A stretch of 64,000 bases of DNA from Achromobacter dolens (GTDB lineage: Bacteria > Pseudomonadota > Gammaproteobacteria > Burkholderiales > Burkholderiaceae_B). The notes beneath the pieces are model-generated. The model worked only from the letters and a program-made list of their open reading frames with translations, made no database searches and was not told the origin of the DNA. The stretch covers positions 1-64,000 of the forward strand of contig NZ_CADIJW010000003.1 in NCBI RefSeq assembly GCF_902859745.1, read 5' to 3'. The translations under genes and the position numbers were made by a program. Below are positions 20,395-30,030 of this stretch, piece by piece. Position 1 is the first letter of the stretch. Each line of letters opens with the position of its first letter.

Positions 20395-21213
20395 ATGATG
20401 CGGCGCGGTCTGCGTTTCGTGGCCTGCCTGTTGGCCTTGCTGTCCGCCACCAGCGGCGCGGCGCCGCCCGACGGCCTGGCGGCCGCGCGCCAGCGTGGCG
20501 AACTGGTGGTGGGCGTGCCGTACCTGGCGCCCGCGCCGGCGGCCGGCGCCAAGATCCGCACGCCCGAAGGCCTGGATGTCGCCATGGCCGAGAAGCTGGC
20601 CCAGGACCTGGGCTTGCCGTTCAGCCTGCGGCAGGTGGCGGCGGCCGACGCGGCCCGGCTGCTGGCCGCGGGGGAAGTCGACGTGGTGCTGGCCGATCGC
20701 GTGTCGCCGGCCCAGGCGCTGCCCGGCGATCTGGCGGCGGTGGCCACCGGTTACGCCGCGCGTCCCAAGGCCGTGATCCGCAGCGATACCCGCATGCGCC
20801 AGGGCAGCGATGCCCGCGGCCGCAGCGTCTGCATGGCCGAAGCCGCCGTCGGCGCGCAGGCGCTGGCCCGCAGTTGGGGCGCGGTGGTGCGCACCTACCG
20901 CGTGCCGTCGGACGCACTGGTGGCGGTGCGCGAGGGCAGTTGCGACATCGGCCTGATCGATGACGCGGCGTGGGAGCCGCTGATGCGTTTCCCCGAATGG
21001 AAGAAGTTCTCGGCCACGCTCGGCGCCGAGGGGGCCAGCCAGGAGCGCGTGTGGCTGCTGCCGGCGGCCGACACGGCCACGCAGGCCTGGCTCGATGCGC
21101 GGATGCGCGAATGGGCGCGGGCCGGCGCCTGGAAGGCCCTGCCCGCCAAGTGGGCGCGCGACGTGGCCTTCGACGTCTACCTGGACCAGGAAGTCGCCGA
21201 CTGCCACGGCTGA
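20395..21213 (+). CDS. Periplasmic binding protein, family 3 (amino-acid type)
   Basis: A 272-residue exported protein with signal peptide (FVACLLALLSATSGA). The mature part has the SBP_bac_3 opening RQRGELVVGVPYLAP, then EGLDVAMAEKLAQDLG, AAGEVDVVLADRVSP and a late CDIGLIDDAAWEPLM. Two cysteines (CMAEAA and SCDIG) could form a disulfide. It follows the permease by 5 bp and is thus the fourth gene of the ABC operon, giving one transporter two unrelated receptors. It may be a second ligand-binding component or a redox/quinoprotein-associated receptor; which is unknown. Confidence 0.75.
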   Translation: MMRRGLRFVACLLALLSATSGAAPPDGLAAARQRGELVVGVPYLAPAPAAGAKIRTPEGLDVAMAEKLAQDLGLPFSLRQVAAADAARLLAAGEVDVVLADRVSPAQALPGDLAAVATGYAARPKAVIRSDTRMRQGSDARGRSVCMAEAAVGAQALARSWGAVVRTYRVPSDALVAVREGSCDIGLIDDAAWEPLMRFPEWKKFSATLGAEGASQERVWLLPAADTATQAWLDARMREWARAGAWKALPAKWARDVAFDVYLDQEVADCHG

Positions 21214-21271
21214 GGCCCGCGCGCCGGATCCGTCCGCCCTGGCCGTGCCAGCGCGGCGTGGGTCGCGCCCT

Positions 21272-21277
21272 TACAAT
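21272..21277 (+). promoter_or_regulatory. Probable -10 element of yigZ, leaderless or nearly so
   Basis: TACAAT ends 8 nt before the ATG of yigZ, so a transcript starting 6-8 nt after it would have almost no 5' leader. No convincing -35 box is visible. The same context (CTTACAATGCCGGG) precedes rlmD near 32768. Confidence 0.4.
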
Positions 21278-21285
21278 GCCGGGCT

Positions 21286-21873
21286 ATGACCACCACCTTG
21301 ACCGCCGTCTGCTCGCACGAGGAAGACATCAAGAAAAGCCGCTTCGTCGCGCACGCCGCGCCCGTGTCCAGCATCGACGAGGCCATGGCGTTCTTCGCCG
21401 CGCACAGCGACCCTGAGGCCACCCACAATTGCTGGGCCTACCGCATCGGCCAGGAATACCGCTTCAATGACGATGGCGAGCCCGGCGGCACGGCCGGACG
21501 CCCGATCCTGCAGGCGATCGAAGGGCAGGGGATGGACCGCGTGGCGGTGCTGGTGGTGCGCTGGTTCGGCGGCGTCAAGCTGGGCGCCGGCGGACTGGTG
21601 CGGGCCTACGGCGGTTGCGCCGCCAACTGCCTGCGCAACGGCCCGCGCGCCGAGATCGTGGACCTGGCCACGGTGGCGTGCGCCTGCGGCTTCGCCGAGC
21701 TGCCGCTCTTGAAGTCGCGGCTGGCGCAGGCCGGCGCGGTGATCGTGCAGGAGGATTTCGGCGCCGACGGCGTGGCGTTGCGCTTCCAGGTGCCGCGCGG
21801 CGCCGTGGCCGACCTGGAGATGACGGCGGCCAACATCACGCGCGGCCGGTCGGCCTGGGAACAACTGGCGTAA
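21286..21873 (+). CDS. yigZ: YigZ/IMPACT family protein
   Basis: A 195-residue protein of the UPF0029/IMPACT family. Conserved stretches are SRFVAHAAPV, THNCWAYRIG, FNDDGEPGGTAGRPILQAIE and VVRWFGGVKLGAGGLVRAYG, with a C-terminal DUF1949-like domain. Bacterial members are cytoplasmic; the eukaryotic relative regulates Gcn2 signalling, and the bacterial role is unsettled. It stands alone, downstream of a probable leaderless promoter and upstream of a bidirectional terminator. Confidence 0.9.
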   Translation: MTTTLTAVCSHEEDIKKSRFVAHAAPVSSIDEAMAFFAAHSDPEATHNCWAYRIGQEYRFNDDGEPGGTAGRPILQAIEGQGMDRVAVLVVRWFGGVKLGAGGLVRAYGGCAANCLRNGPRAEIVDLATVACACGFAELPLLKSRLAQAGAVIVQEDFGADGVALRFQVPRGAVADLEMTAANITRGRSAWEQLA

Positions 21874-21879
21874 AACGCA

Positions 21880-21901
21880 CAAGGGCCCCGCAGGGCCCTT
21901 G
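21880..21901. terminator. Bidirectional terminator between yigZ and thioredoxin genes
   Basis: CAAGGGCCC and GGGCCCTTG form a 9-bp stem with a CGCA loop in the 32-bp gap between two convergent genes. It is flanked by AAAA on the left, which serves as the U-tract for the minus-strand transcript. Confidence 0.7.
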
Positions 21902-21905
21902 TCCA

Positions 21906-22280
21906 TCACGCGTCCTGGCTGTCCTGGGCGGCCGCGATTTCCTGGTGGACCTTTTCCATGTCCACTTCCTTGATCTTGGCAAGCAGCTCGTTGAGCTGGC
22001 CGCCCGACAGGGCGCCCGGCTGCGAGAACAGCAGCACTTTTTCGCGGAACACCATCAGCGTGGGGATCGAGCGGATGCCCAGCGCGCCGGCCAGTTCCTG
22101 TTCGACGTCGGTGTTGACCTTGGCAAAGGTGACGTCGGGATGCTCGTTGGCGGCCTGCTCGAAAACCGGCGCGAAGCCGCGGCAGGGGCCACACCAGGGC
22201 GCCCAGAAGTCCACGATCAGGGTGCCGTCCGGCGTGATGGCTTCCTGGAAGCTGTCTTTGGTGAGTTCAACAATACTCAT
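21906..22280 (-). CDS. Thioredoxin
   Basis: A 124-residue cytoplasmic thioredoxin with the active site WCGPC at residues 29-33 and the cis-proline region RSIPTLMVF near residue 70. The fold is complete by ~residue 108. The remaining tail (DMEKVHQEIAAAQDSQDA) is charged and slightly longer than in TrxA of E. coli. It reduces protein disulfides with thioredoxin reductase, which is not in this window. The promoter should be in the 190 bp before the flavoprotein gene. Confidence 0.9.
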   Translation of the reverse strand: MSIVELTKDSFQEAITPDGTLIVDFWAPWCGPCRGFAPVFEQAANEHPDVTFAKVNTDVEQELAGALGIRSIPTLMVFREKVLLFSQPGALSGGQLNELLAKIKEVDMEKVHQEIAAAQDSQDA

Positions 22281-22472
22281 TTTGGATCCTTGCCGCGGGC
22301 GCGGCGCAAAGTGTCGGTATCGGCGGCGCGGGGGCGGTCAGGCTCGCACCGGAGGTGGCGACGCGGTATTGCCAGTCCATAGTAGAGCGGGGACCGGCCG
22401 GGTCGCAATGGTTGGCGCCATGGTGAGCGCAGTCTGCGGCTGGGCAAGGCTGGCGGCGCGCGGCCGCCGGCC

Positions 22473-23495
22473 TCAGGCCGCGGTTGTCGTGGGCACGCCT
22501 TCGCCCTGTTTGAGGGCCGCAACGATCTCGAAGGAACGCAGGCGGTCGGCAATATCGTAAAAATCCGACACGATCATGACTTCGTCGGCTTCCGTCTCGG
22601 CCACCAGGGCCTCCAGGCGGCGCTTGACGGTCTCGGGGCCGCCAACGATCGCGGCGCCCAGTCTTTGATTGACCGCCTCGCGCTCCCATTCGTTCCACAG
22701 CCCGTCCATGCTGTCGACCGGCGGCTGCAGTTGCAGGCGGTTGCCGCGCACCAGCGACAGGAACTTGAGCTGCTGCGTGGTGGACAGGCGCTGCGCCTCT
22801 TCATCGGTGGGGGCGGCCACGACCGGCACGCCGATCATGGCGTAGGGGCGGGACAGGGTCTCGGACGGCTTGAACAGGTGACGGTACAGGCGCATGGCCG
22901 CCATGCCTTCCGGCGAGAAGTGGCCGGCGAAGGAGAACGGCAGGCCCAGTTCGGCCGCCAGCCGCGCGCTGAAATCGCTCGAACCCAGCAGCCAGATGGG
23001 GATGTCCAGGCCTTCGCCGGGAATCGCGCGCACCGGCTGGCCGGGACGCGAGGGCGCGAGAAACCCGCGCAGCTCCTCGACCAGCGCCGGGAATTCGAGG
23101 CCGCTGCGCGGGCCGCGGCGCAGCGCGTGCTGGGTGGCGCCATCGCTGCCGGGCGCGCGGCCCAGGCCCAGGTCGATGCGGCCGGGGTACAGGGTTTCCA
23201 GCGTACCGAACTGCTCGGCGATGATCAGCGGCGCATGGTTCGGCAGCATCACGCCGCCCGAGCCGACGCGCAGGGTCGAGGTGTGCCCGGCGATGTGGCC
23301 GATCAGCACCGCCGTGGCGCTGCTGGCCACGCCGTTGATGTTGTGGTGCTCGGCCAGCCAGAAGCGCTTGTAGCCCAGGCGCTCGACATGCTGCGCCACC
23401 GCCACGCTGTTGCGGAAGGCGTCGGCGGCGTCGCGGCCTTGCACGATCGGCGCCAGGTCCAGCACCGAGAAGGGGATGCGGGCGAGGGTGCTCAT
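22473..23495 (-). CDS. LLM-class flavin-dependent oxidoreductase
   Basis: A 340-residue TIM-barrel protein of the luciferase-like monooxygenase family. The opening [14 protein letters not shown] and the stretches [25 protein letters not shown] and [14 protein letters not shown] are typical of the single-component YhbW-like subgroup, which lacks the luciferase beta chain. Such proteins bind FMN or F420-like flavins. The substrate is unknown. It is in the same direction as thioredoxin, 192 bp upstream. Confidence 0.9.
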   Translation of the reverse strand: MSTLARIPFSVLDLAPIVQGRDAADAFRNSVAVAQHVERLGYKRFWLAEHHNINGVASSATAVLIGHIAGHTSTLRVGSGGVMLPNHAPLIIAEQFGTLETLYPGRIDLGLGRAPGSDGATQHALRRGPRSGLEFPALVEELRGFLAPSRPGQPVRAIPGEGLDIPIWLLGSSDFSARLAAELGLPFSFAGHFSPEGMAAMRLYRHLFKPSETLSRPYAMIGVPVVAAPTDEEAQRLSTTQQLKFLSLVRGNRLQLQPPVDSMDGLWNEWEREAVNQRLGAAIVGGPETVKRRLEALVAETEADEVMIVSDFYDIADRLRSFEIVAALKQGEGVPTTTAA

Positions 23496-23809
23496 ACGCG
23501 GGGCTCGCGGTGGCGGCGGGGACAGGAATGCGGGTGGGGGTGGGACAAGGTCGGCTCCATGGTCTTATATACATGGGGAGTGTATCGGCGAATTCAACCG
23601 CTCCCGCCAGCAACCATGCGGGCCGGCGGGTTGATAGCCGGGCTCAATGACGACGATTCGCCGGACGGCCCGGCACCCTGGCGGTGGTGCCGGTATGGTG
23701 GTCATTTCGACTCCGCAAGCATTGTTCCCATGGCCCCACGCCCGCCCCAAGACATGGCCCCGCGAATCGGGGATGATGCGGTTTTCTTCAATATCCGCGG
23801 GAGACACGC
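23496..23809. other. Intergenic region between divergent genes, about 314 bp
   Basis: It separates the minus-strand flavoprotein gene from the plus-strand VOC gene. A short AT-rich tract (TCTTATATACATGG, around 23564) is the best candidate for the promoter of the flavoprotein gene. No coding sequence or clear repeat is visible. Confidence 0.4.
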
Positions 23810-24166
23810 ATGGGCGCCACCGGCAACAACCACCAGATCGACAACATCGAATTCAACGTCGCGGACATCGCGCGCAGCAAGCGCTTCTACGGCGAGGCCT
23901 TCGGCTGGTCGTTCACCGACTACGGGCCAACCTACACGGAATTCACCGATGGCCGGCTGAAGGGCGGCCTCACCACCGGCGAGCCGGTGCGCCCGGGCGG
24001 GCCGCTGGTGATCCTGTACGCCGACGACCTGGGCGACGCGCAGCGCCGCGTAACGGCGGCGGGCGGCCGCATCAGCCGCGAGGCCTTCGATTTCCCCGGC
24101 GGCCGCCGCTTCCACTTCACCGACCTGGACGGTTATGAGCTGGCGGTCTGGACAGCCACGGCCTGA
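23810..24166 (+). CDS. VOC-family (glyoxalase-like) protein
   Basis: A 118-residue protein with one vicinal-oxygen-chelate repeat pair. The pattern IEFNVADIARSKRFYGEAFGW at residues 11-31, GGPLVILYADDLGDAQ near 65 and FPGGRRFHFTDLDGYELAVW at the end are typical of glyoxalase/bleomycin-resistance-like proteins. Metal ligands are not all evident, so catalysis is uncertain. It stands alone between a divergent and a convergent gene. Confidence 0.85.
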   Translation: MGATGNNHQIDNIEFNVADIARSKRFYGEAFGWSFTDYGPTYTEFTDGRLKGGLTTGEPVRPGGPLVILYADDLGDAQRRVTAAGGRISREAFDFPGGRRFHFTDLDGYELAVWTATA

Positions 24167-24192
24167 TGGCTGGCACGAGCGCCGGCAATGAA

Positions 24193-24230
24193 AAAACCGC
24201 CGCCTTCCGGACCGGAAGCGCGGCGGTTTT
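24193..24230. terminator. Bidirectional terminator between the VOC and NCS2 genes
   Basis: AAAACCGCCG pairs with CGGCGGTTTT, extended by CTTCCGG and CCGGAAG with one bulged C. A and T runs flank both sides, so it can end both convergent transcripts. Confidence 0.8.
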
Positions 24231-24250
24231 GCATGCATGCCTTGCCGGCG

Positions 24251-25543
24251 TTATTCCGGGAAGAACGCGTAGCGGATGACGAACAGGATCGCCACCAGCC
24301 AGGTGGCCGGATGCACGTCGCGCACGCGGCCGGTAGCGGTCTTGAGCACCACGTAGCTGATGAAGCCGAAGGCGATGCCGTTGGCGATGGAGTAGGTGAA
24401 CGGCATCACCAGCGCCGTCAACGCGGCCGGGGTGGCTTCGCAGACGTCGTTCCAGTCGATGTCGATCAGTTCGCGCATCATCAGGCCGGCCACATAGATC
24501 AGGGCGGGCGCGGTGGCGTAGGCGGGCACGGCGCCGGCCAGCGGCGAGATGAACAGCGCGGCCAGGAACAGCAGGGCCACCACCAGCGCGGTCAGGCCGG
24601 TGCGGCCGCCGGCCTGCACGCCCGAGGCGCTTTCGACGTAGGCGGTGGTGCTGCTGGTGCCCAGCATCGAGCCGGCGACGATGGCGGTGCTGTCGGCGAA
24701 CAGCGCGCGGCCCAGGCGGTTGGGACGCCCCTCCGGCATCAGGCCGGCGCGCTTGGCCACGCCCACCAGCGTGCCGGTGGCGTCGAACACTTCGACAAGC
24801 ACGAACACCAGGATGACGTGCACGAAGCCGGTGTGCAGCGCGCCCAGGATGTCCATCTTGAACAGCGTCGGCGCCAGGCTCGGCGGCGCCGCGAACACGC
24901 CCTTGAATTCGTTGTAGCCCAGCGCCATCGACAGCACCGTGACCACCAGGATGCCGATCAGGATGGCGCCGCGCACGCGCAGCGCGTCCAGCGAGGCGAT
25001 GATGAAAAAGCCCAGGATGGCAAACAGCGGTCCCGGAGTGGTCAGGTCGCCCAGCGTCACCTTGGTGGCCGGATGCGCCACCACGATGCCGGCGCTGGAC
25101 AGCGCGATAATGGCCAGGAACAGGCCGATACCGGCGGCGATGGCGCTGCGCAGCGAATGCGGGATGCCCTTGACCAGCCAGACGCGGATGCCCGAGATGG
25201 TCAGGATCAGGAAGATCACGCCCGAGATGAACACGGCGCCCAGCGCCTGCTCCCAGGTGTAGCCCATGGTCTTGACCACGGTGAAGGCGAAGAAGGCGTT
25301 CAGCCCCATGCCCGGCGCCATGCCGATCGGCCAGTTGGCGATCAGCGCCATCACCAGCGAGCCCAGCGCGGCGGCCAGGCAGGTGGCGACGAACACGGCG
25401 TTGCGGTCCATGCCGGTGGACGACAGGATGTCCGGGTTCACGAAGATGATGTACGACATCGTCAGGAATGTCGTCAGGCCGGCCACGATCTCGGTTCTCG
25501 CGGTCGTGCCGTGTTCACGCAGGTTGAATAGCTTCTCCAGCAT
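24251..25543 (-). CDS. NCS2-family purine (adenine/guanine/hypoxanthine) permease
   Basis: A 430-residue inner-membrane proton symporter of the AzgA-like NCS2 branch. I start at the ATG of [18 protein letters not shown] because GGGGAT lies a few nt upstream and this is the conserved beginning; an upstream in-frame codon would add 21 residues. Typical motifs are [31 protein letters not shown] (near residue 95), and the late [20 protein letters not shown]. Which purine is taken up cannot be decided by eye. It is divergent from tsaD with about 108 bp between starts. Confidence 0.9.
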   Translation of the reverse strand: MLEKLFNLREHGTTARTEIVAGLTTFLTMSYIIFVNPDILSSTGMDRNAVFVATCLAAALGSLVMALIANWPIGMAPGMGLNAFFAFTVVKTMGYTWEQALGAVFISGVIFLILTISGIRVWLVKGIPHSLRSAIAAGIGLFLAIIALSSAGIVVAHPATKVTLGDLTTPGPLFAILGFFIIASLDALRVRGAILIGILVVTVLSMALGYNEFKGVFAAPPSLAPTLFKMDILGALHTGFVHVILVFVLVEVFDATGTLVGVAKRAGLMPEGRPNRLGRALFADSTAIVAGSMLGTSSTTAYVESASGVQAGGRTGLTALVVALLFLAALFISPLAGAVPAYATAPALIYVAGLMMRELIDIDWNDVCEATPAALTALVMPFTYSIANGIAFGFISYVVLKTATGRVRDVHPATWLVAILFVIRYAFFPE

Positions 25544-25651
25544 TCTTATCCCCAGGGTGCTTGCAGGCTCGGTTTGTCGGAAGGGGGCTTGGCCGCCCTC
25601 GGTCATTTTGTAAACGGGCGTATTTTCGCATCAGTTGTAAACTCTGCCGCC

Positions 25652-26683
25652 ATGATTATTCTCGGCTTTGAAAGCTCCTGCGACGAAACGGGCGTCGCAG
25701 CCGTCTGTACGGAACGCGGCCTGCTCGCGCACGCGCTGCACACCCAGATCGCCATGCACCAGGAATACGGGGGCGTGGTGCCCGAACTCGCCTCGCGCGA
25801 CCATATCCGGCGCGTGGTGCCGCTGACGCACCAGGTGCTGCAGGAGGCGGGCCTGGAAATGTCGGACATCGGGGCGGTGGCGTATACGGCCGGGCCCGGT
25901 CTGGCCGGCGCGCTGCTGGTGGGCGCCAGCGTGGCGCAGTCGTTCGCCTGGTCGCGCCATCTGCCCGCCATTGCCATTCATCACCTGGAAGGCCACCTGC
26001 TGTCGCCGATGCTGGCCGATCCCCGGCCCGACTTTCCGTTCGTGGCGCTGCTGGTGTCCGGCGGCCACACGCAATTGATGCGGGTGGACGGGGTGGGGCG
26101 CTACGAATTGCTGGGCGAAACCCTGGACGACGCCGCCGGCGAAGCCTTCGACAAGTCCGCCAAGCTGATGGGGCTGGGCTACCCGGGCGGCCCCGCGCTG
26201 GCGCGGCTGGCGGAGCAGGGCGATGCCGCGCGTTTCGACCTGCCGCGTCCCATGCTGCACAGCGGCGACCTGGATTTCAGCTTCAGCGGCCTGAAGACCG
26301 CCGTACTGACCCGGGTCAAGGCCGCCGAGCAGGACGGCGGGCTGGACGAACAGACCCGTGCCGACCTGGCCGCGGCGACCCAGGCCGCGATCGTCGAGGT
26401 GCTGGCCGCCAAGTCGATCCGCGCGCTCAAGCAGACCGGCCTGCGCCGGCTGGTGGTGGCCGGCGGGGTGGGGGCCAACCAGTTGCTGCGCGCCAGGCTG
26501 GCCGCCGCGCTCAAGCCCCTGAAGGCCCAGGCTTATTTTCCGCCGCTGTCGTTGTGCACCGACAACGGCGCCATGATCGCCTTCGCCGCGGCCGAGCGGG
26601 TCAAGGCGGGGCTGGTGACGCTGGACCCGGACGCGCACGGCTTCACCGTGCGGCCGCGCTGGGACCTGGCCGATATCGCCTGA
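25652..26683 (+). CDS. tsaD: tRNA N6-adenosine threonylcarbamoyltransferase TsaD
   Basis: Transfers the threonylcarbamoyl group to A37 of ANN-decoding tRNAs, together with TsaB and TsaE. The 344-residue product starts [16 protein letters not shown], the family signature, and has metal-binding histidines in [11 protein letters not shown] (near residue 110), the nucleotide-binding [12 protein letters not shown] and [10 protein letters not shown]. An in-frame upstream extension was dropped because MIILGFESS is the conserved start. The gene ends in a strong terminator. Confidence 0.97.
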   Translation: MIILGFESSCDETGVAAVCTERGLLAHALHTQIAMHQEYGGVVPELASRDHIRRVVPLTHQVLQEAGLEMSDIGAVAYTAGPGLAGALLVGASVAQSFAWSRHLPAIAIHHLEGHLLSPMLADPRPDFPFVALLVSGGHTQLMRVDGVGRYELLGETLDDAAGEAFDKSAKLMGLGYPGGPALARLAEQGDAARFDLPRPMLHSGDLDFSFSGLKTAVLTRVKAAEQDGGLDEQTRADLAAATQAAIVEVLAAKSIRALKQTGLRRLVVAGGVGANQLLRARLAAALKPLKAQAYFPPLSLCTDNGAMIAFAAAERVKAGLVTLDPDAHGFTVRPRWDLADIA

Positions 26684-26692
26684 CCGGGACGG

Positions 26693-26730
26693 GCAATGAA
26701 AAAGGGGGCCGAGGCCCCCTTTTTCATTGC
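26693..26730. terminator. 18-bp bidirectional terminator between tsaD and plsY
   Basis: Each arm is 18 nt with no mismatch, with the core GGGGGCC-GA-GGCCCCC and flanking AAAAA/TTTTT runs, and it extends outward to GCAATG/CATTGC. It serves the convergent tsaD and plsY transcripts. Confidence 0.9.
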
Positions 26731-26758
26731 GCGCGCGGCGCCCGCGCCGGCCCGCGGA

Positions 26759-27400
26759 TCACTTCTTCTTGCCGCCGCCGATGCGGCTTTCGGTGCCTTG
26801 CACCAGGCGCGCGATGTTGGCGCGGTGGCGGTAGAACAGCAGCACGCCAATGATGGCCAGGGCGATGCCCATGGCCGGCTGGGCGTACCACGCCAGGCCG
26901 GAGCCGAACACGTAATAGACCGGGGCGAAGAACGCCGCCACCAGCGAGGCCAGCGACGAGTAGCGGAAGAACACCGCGATGATCAGCCAGGTGGCCGCGG
27001 TGGCGACCGCCAGCCACGGCTGGATGGCCACCAGCACGCCGAGCGCGGTGGCCACGCCCTTGCCGCCCTTGAAGCCCAGGAAGATGGGATACAGATGGCC
27101 CAGGAAGGCCGCCACGGCCACCGCAGCCAGGGGGCCGGGGGCGATGCCAGGGGCCAGCCTGGCCGCCAGCCAGACGGCGAACCAGCCCTTGGCGGCGTCG
27201 CCCAGCAGCGTCAGCGCGGCGGCGGTCTTGTTGCCGGTGCGCAGCACGTTGGTGGCGCCGGGGTTCTTGGAGCCGTAGCTGCGGGGGTCCTGCAGTCCCA
27301 TGAGTTTGCTGACCACCACGGCGAACGGCACGGAGCCGATCAGGTAGGCCAGCAGGATGAGGGCCGCGGTAAACGCCAGGGACGGTTCGGTGATCGCCAT
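26759..27400 (-). CDS. plsY: Glycerol-3-phosphate acyltransferase PlsY
   Basis: Adds the first acyl chain to glycerol-3-phosphate from acyl-phosphate, starting phospholipid synthesis in the inner membrane. The 213-residue protein has about five helices and the three PlsY signatures: [33 protein letters not shown]-type motif 1 (residues ~20-55), [20 protein letters not shown] (near 105) and RYSSLASL (near 145). I chose the ATG of MAITEPS; a TTG ten codons upstream is possible. The acyl-phosphate-forming plsX is not in the window. Confidence 0.95.
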   Translation of the reverse strand: MAITEPSLAFTAALILLAYLIGSVPFAVVVSKLMGLQDPRSYGSKNPGATNVLRTGNKTAAALTLLGDAAKGWFAVWLAARLAPGIAPGPLAAVAVAAFLGHLYPIFLGFKGGKGVATALGVLVAIQPWLAVATAATWLIIAVFFRYSSLASLVAAFFAPVYYVFGSGLAWYAQPAMGIALAIIGVLLFYRHRANIARLVQGTESRIGGGKKK

Positions 27401-27590
27401 GTTGTAAGGAAGTCCGTTGTTATCTTGCAATTGTCTCGATGGCTGCGGATTCTACCCCGGTCGCCGGCCGACCCGCCTACGGGTTAGCGAGCGGACGATC
27501 GGAGACGGCTGGCGCCGGACATGCCGGCGCCTTCCGCGGACGGTACAATCCAGCCGGTCCACCCGCGTTTTATTTTCTTTCGGATGCACA

Positions 27591-28349
27591 ATGCGAATTC
27601 TGGTTTCGAACGATGATGGTTATTCGGCCCCTGGCCTCGAAGCGCTGGTCAAGGCGCTGGAAGGCCTGGGCGATCTGACCGTCGTCGCGCCCGAGACCAA
27701 CCACAGCGGCGCGTCCAATTCCCTGACGCTGAACCGCCCGCTGTCGGTGCGCACCGCCTCCAACGGCTTCATCGCCGTCAATGGCACGCCGTCCGATTGC
27801 GTCCACGTCGCCCTGACCGGGCTGATGGACGCGCGTCCCGACCTGGTGGTGTCCGGCATCAACAACGGCGCCAACATGGGCGACGACACGCTCTATTCGG
27901 GCACCGTGGCCGCCGCCAGCGAGGGCTACCTGTTCGGCATCCCGGCCATCGCCTTCTCGCTGGCCGAAAAGGGGTGGGAACACATCGACTCCGCCGCCCG
28001 CGCCGCGCGCCTGGTGGTCGAGCGCCACCTGGCGCAGCCACTGGCCGCGCCGGTGCTGCTGAACGTCAACATTCCCAGCCGCCGCTTCGACGACATGCAT
28101 GGCTTCCAGGTCACCCGCCTGGGCAAGCGCCATCCGTCGCAGCCGGTGGTGCGCACAACCACCCCCTACGGCGACACGGTCTACTGGATCGGGCCGGTGG
28201 GGCAGGCCGCCGATGCTACGCCGGGCACCGACTTCCACGCGGTGGCGCAGGGCAGGGTGTCGGTCACGCCGCTGCGGCTGGACCTGACCCAGCACGGGCA
28301 GCTCGACGAAATCCGGACCTGGGCGGAGCCGCTATGCGCCGACGCATAA
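27591..28349 (+). CDS. surE: 5'-nucleotidase SurE
   Basis: A metal-dependent phosphatase acting on nucleoside monophosphates, linked to stationary-phase survival. The 252-residue product opens with [19 protein letters not shown], whose DD is a metal site, and has [18 protein letters not shown] and [20 protein letters not shown], all family hallmarks. A TACAAT -10-like box lies about 43 bp upstream. It overlaps the start of pcm by 16 bp, the usual surE-pcm linkage. Confidence 0.97.
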   Translation: MRILVSNDDGYSAPGLEALVKALEGLGDLTVVAPETNHSGASNSLTLNRPLSVRTASNGFIAVNGTPSDCVHVALTGLMDARPDLVVSGINNGANMGDDTLYSGTVAAASEGYLFGIPAIAFSLAEKGWEHIDSAARAARLVVERHLAQPLAAPVLLNVNIPSRRFDDMHGFQVTRLGKRHPSQPVVRTTTPYGDTVYWIGPVGQAADATPGTDFHAVAQGRVSVTPLRLDLTQHGQLDEIRTWAEPLCADA

Positions 28350-29158
28350 GCCAGCCGGACGTCTCCCAGGCCGTGCCCGGTCGGCCCAGTCCCGTCCGCT
28401 ACGACTCCGGACGGCTCAGCCCCGGCGTTACGCCGGCCAACAGCAACACCCGCGTTTCGGCCGCCACGCTGCAAAGCCAGGCCAAGGCGCCGACGCCGAC
28501 GGCCGGCGGCAATCTGGGGCTCAATTCCGATCGCCTGCGCCAGGCCATGGTGCAGCGCCTGCGCGGGCAGGGCGTCAGCGATGAGCGCGTGCTCAACGCC
28601 ATGGCCGTGGTGCCGCGCCACTTGTTCGTCGACGAGGCGCTGGCCAGTCGGGCCTACGAGGATGCGGCGCTGCCCATCGGCCATTCTCAGACCATCTCGC
28701 AACCCTGGGTGGTGGCGCGCATGATCGCGGCCGTCTGCGAAGACCGCGCGCCGACCCGCGTGCTCGAAGTCGGCGCGGGTTGCGGCTACCAGGCCGCGGT
28801 GCTGGCGCAGTTCGTGCGCGAGGTCCATTCCATCGAGCGCATTCGCGGTCTCTATGAGCTGGCGCGCGAGCATCTGCGCGCCTTGCGGCTGACCACGCGA
28901 ATCCGCTTGATCTACGGCGACGGCATGCTGGGCCTGCCCGGCGTGGCGCCGTTCGATGCTATCGTTGTGGCTGCCGCCGGCCTGACCATCCCGCAAGCGC
29001 TGCTCCAGCAACTGGCGCCGGGTGGACGCCTGATCGCCCCCGAAGGGGGCTCGAACCAGCGCCTGGTGCTGATCGAACGCACGGGCGCGGCCAGCTGGAA
29101 ACGAACCGAATTAGAGGCCGTGCGCTTTGTGCCGCTGCGTGCCGGAATACAATCTTGA
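28334..29158 (+). CDS. pcm: Protein-L-isoaspartate O-methyltransferase
   Basis: Methylates damaged L-isoaspartyl residues in proteins using S-adenosylmethionine. Residues ~70-274 are the catalytic domain, with the substrate-side [35 protein letters not shown], and the SAM loop [17 protein letters not shown]. The first ~65 residues are a Pro/Ser/Thr-rich, probably disordered extension not present in short Pcm proteins. The start lies inside the end of surE, in another frame. Confidence 0.95.
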   Translation: MRRRISQPDVSQAVPGRPSPVRYDSGRLSPGVTPANSNTRVSAATLQSQAKAPTPTAGGNLGLNSDRLRQAMVQRLRGQGVSDERVLNAMAVVPRHLFVDEALASRAYEDAALPIGHSQTISQPWVVARMIAAVCEDRAPTRVLEVGAGCGYQAAVLAQFVREVHSIERIRGLYELAREHLRALRLTTRIRLIYGDGMLGLPGVAPFDAIVVAAAGLTIPQALLQQLAPGGRLIAPEGGSNQRLVLIERTGAASWKRTELEAVRFVPLRAGIQS

Positions 29159-29175
29159 GCAAACAGGAGAAACGT

Positions 29176-30030
29176 ATGCTCAACGGGCAGTTGCAACTGA
29201 CCGATATGACCCTCGGCGTGTCCATGACCCGCCTGCGCCGCCCGCTTTTCGTGGCTGGCGTCCTCAGCCTGGCCATCCTGGCCGGCTGCGCATCCAAAGG
29301 CACGCGCGCCCCGGTCGTCGACCTGGCCGGCGGCCAGCCGTCCGCCGCCGCCCAGCCGGGCGGCAGTTATGTCGTGAAGCCGGGCGACACGCTCTACAAG
29401 ATCGCGCGCGCCAACAATGTCGACGTCGAGAACATCAAGCGCTGGAACAACCTCACCGATCCCAACCAGATTTCGGTCGGGCAGGTGCTGAAGATGTCCG
29501 GTTCGTCGGGCGGCGGCGCGCAACCGGCGCCGATTGCCAGCAGCAAGCCGCAACCGCGTCCGCTGGACCAGCCCAACGACACCTCGGCCACCGCCACGGC
29601 GTCGCTGCCTCCGCCCACCCCGACTCCGGCCGAGACCAAGCCCGCCACGCGCGCGGCCGATGCCGGCGTGATCAACTGGGCCTGGCCGGCGAGCGGGCAG
29701 ATCATGCAGGGCTTCAACAACAACAGCAAGGGCATCGATATCGCCGGCGCGCTGGGCGACCCGGTCACCGCCGCCGCGGATGGCAAGGTCATGTACAGCG
29801 GCAACGGCGTGCGCGGCCTGGGCAACCTGATCATCGTGAACCACCAGAACGGCTTCATCACGGCGTATGCGCACAACCGCACGCTGCTCGTGAAGACCGG
29901 CCAGGACGTCAAGCGCGGCGCCAAGATCGCCGAGATCGGCCAGAGCGACACCACCTCGCCGCGCCTGCACTTCGAGATCCGCCGCCAGGGCACGCCCGTG
30001 GATCCGATGCAGTACCTGCCCGCCAAATGA
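29176..30030 (+). CDS. nlpD: LysM/M23 lipoprotein, NlpD type
   Basis: An outer-membrane-directed lipoprotein that activates cell-wall amidases at division in studied relatives. AGGAG lies before the ATG I chose. The lipobox is LAILAGC (Cys near residue 38). Residues ~65-110 are a LysM repeat (YVVKPGDTLYKIARANNVD), then a Pro/Thr/Ala-rich linker, and residues ~165-284 an M23-like domain ending HFEIRRQGTPVDPMQYLP. The peptidase domain lacks a clear HxxxD zinc site (GIDIAGALGDPV in place of GxxHxGxD), as in NlpD, so it is probably not catalytic. Confidence 0.93.
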   Translation: MLNGQLQLTDMTLGVSMTRLRRPLFVAGVLSLAILAGCASKGTRAPVVDLAGGQPSAAAQPGGSYVVKPGDTLYKIARANNVDVENIKRWNNLTDPNQISVGQVLKMSGSSGGGAQPAPIASSKPQPRPLDQPNDTSATATASLPPPTPTPAETKPATRAADAGVINWAWPASGQIMQGFNNNSKGIDIAGALGDPVTAAADGKVMYSGNGVRGLGNLIIVNHQNGFITAYAHNRTLLVKTGQDVKRGAKIAEIGQSDTTSPRLHFEIRRQGTPVDPMQYLPAK

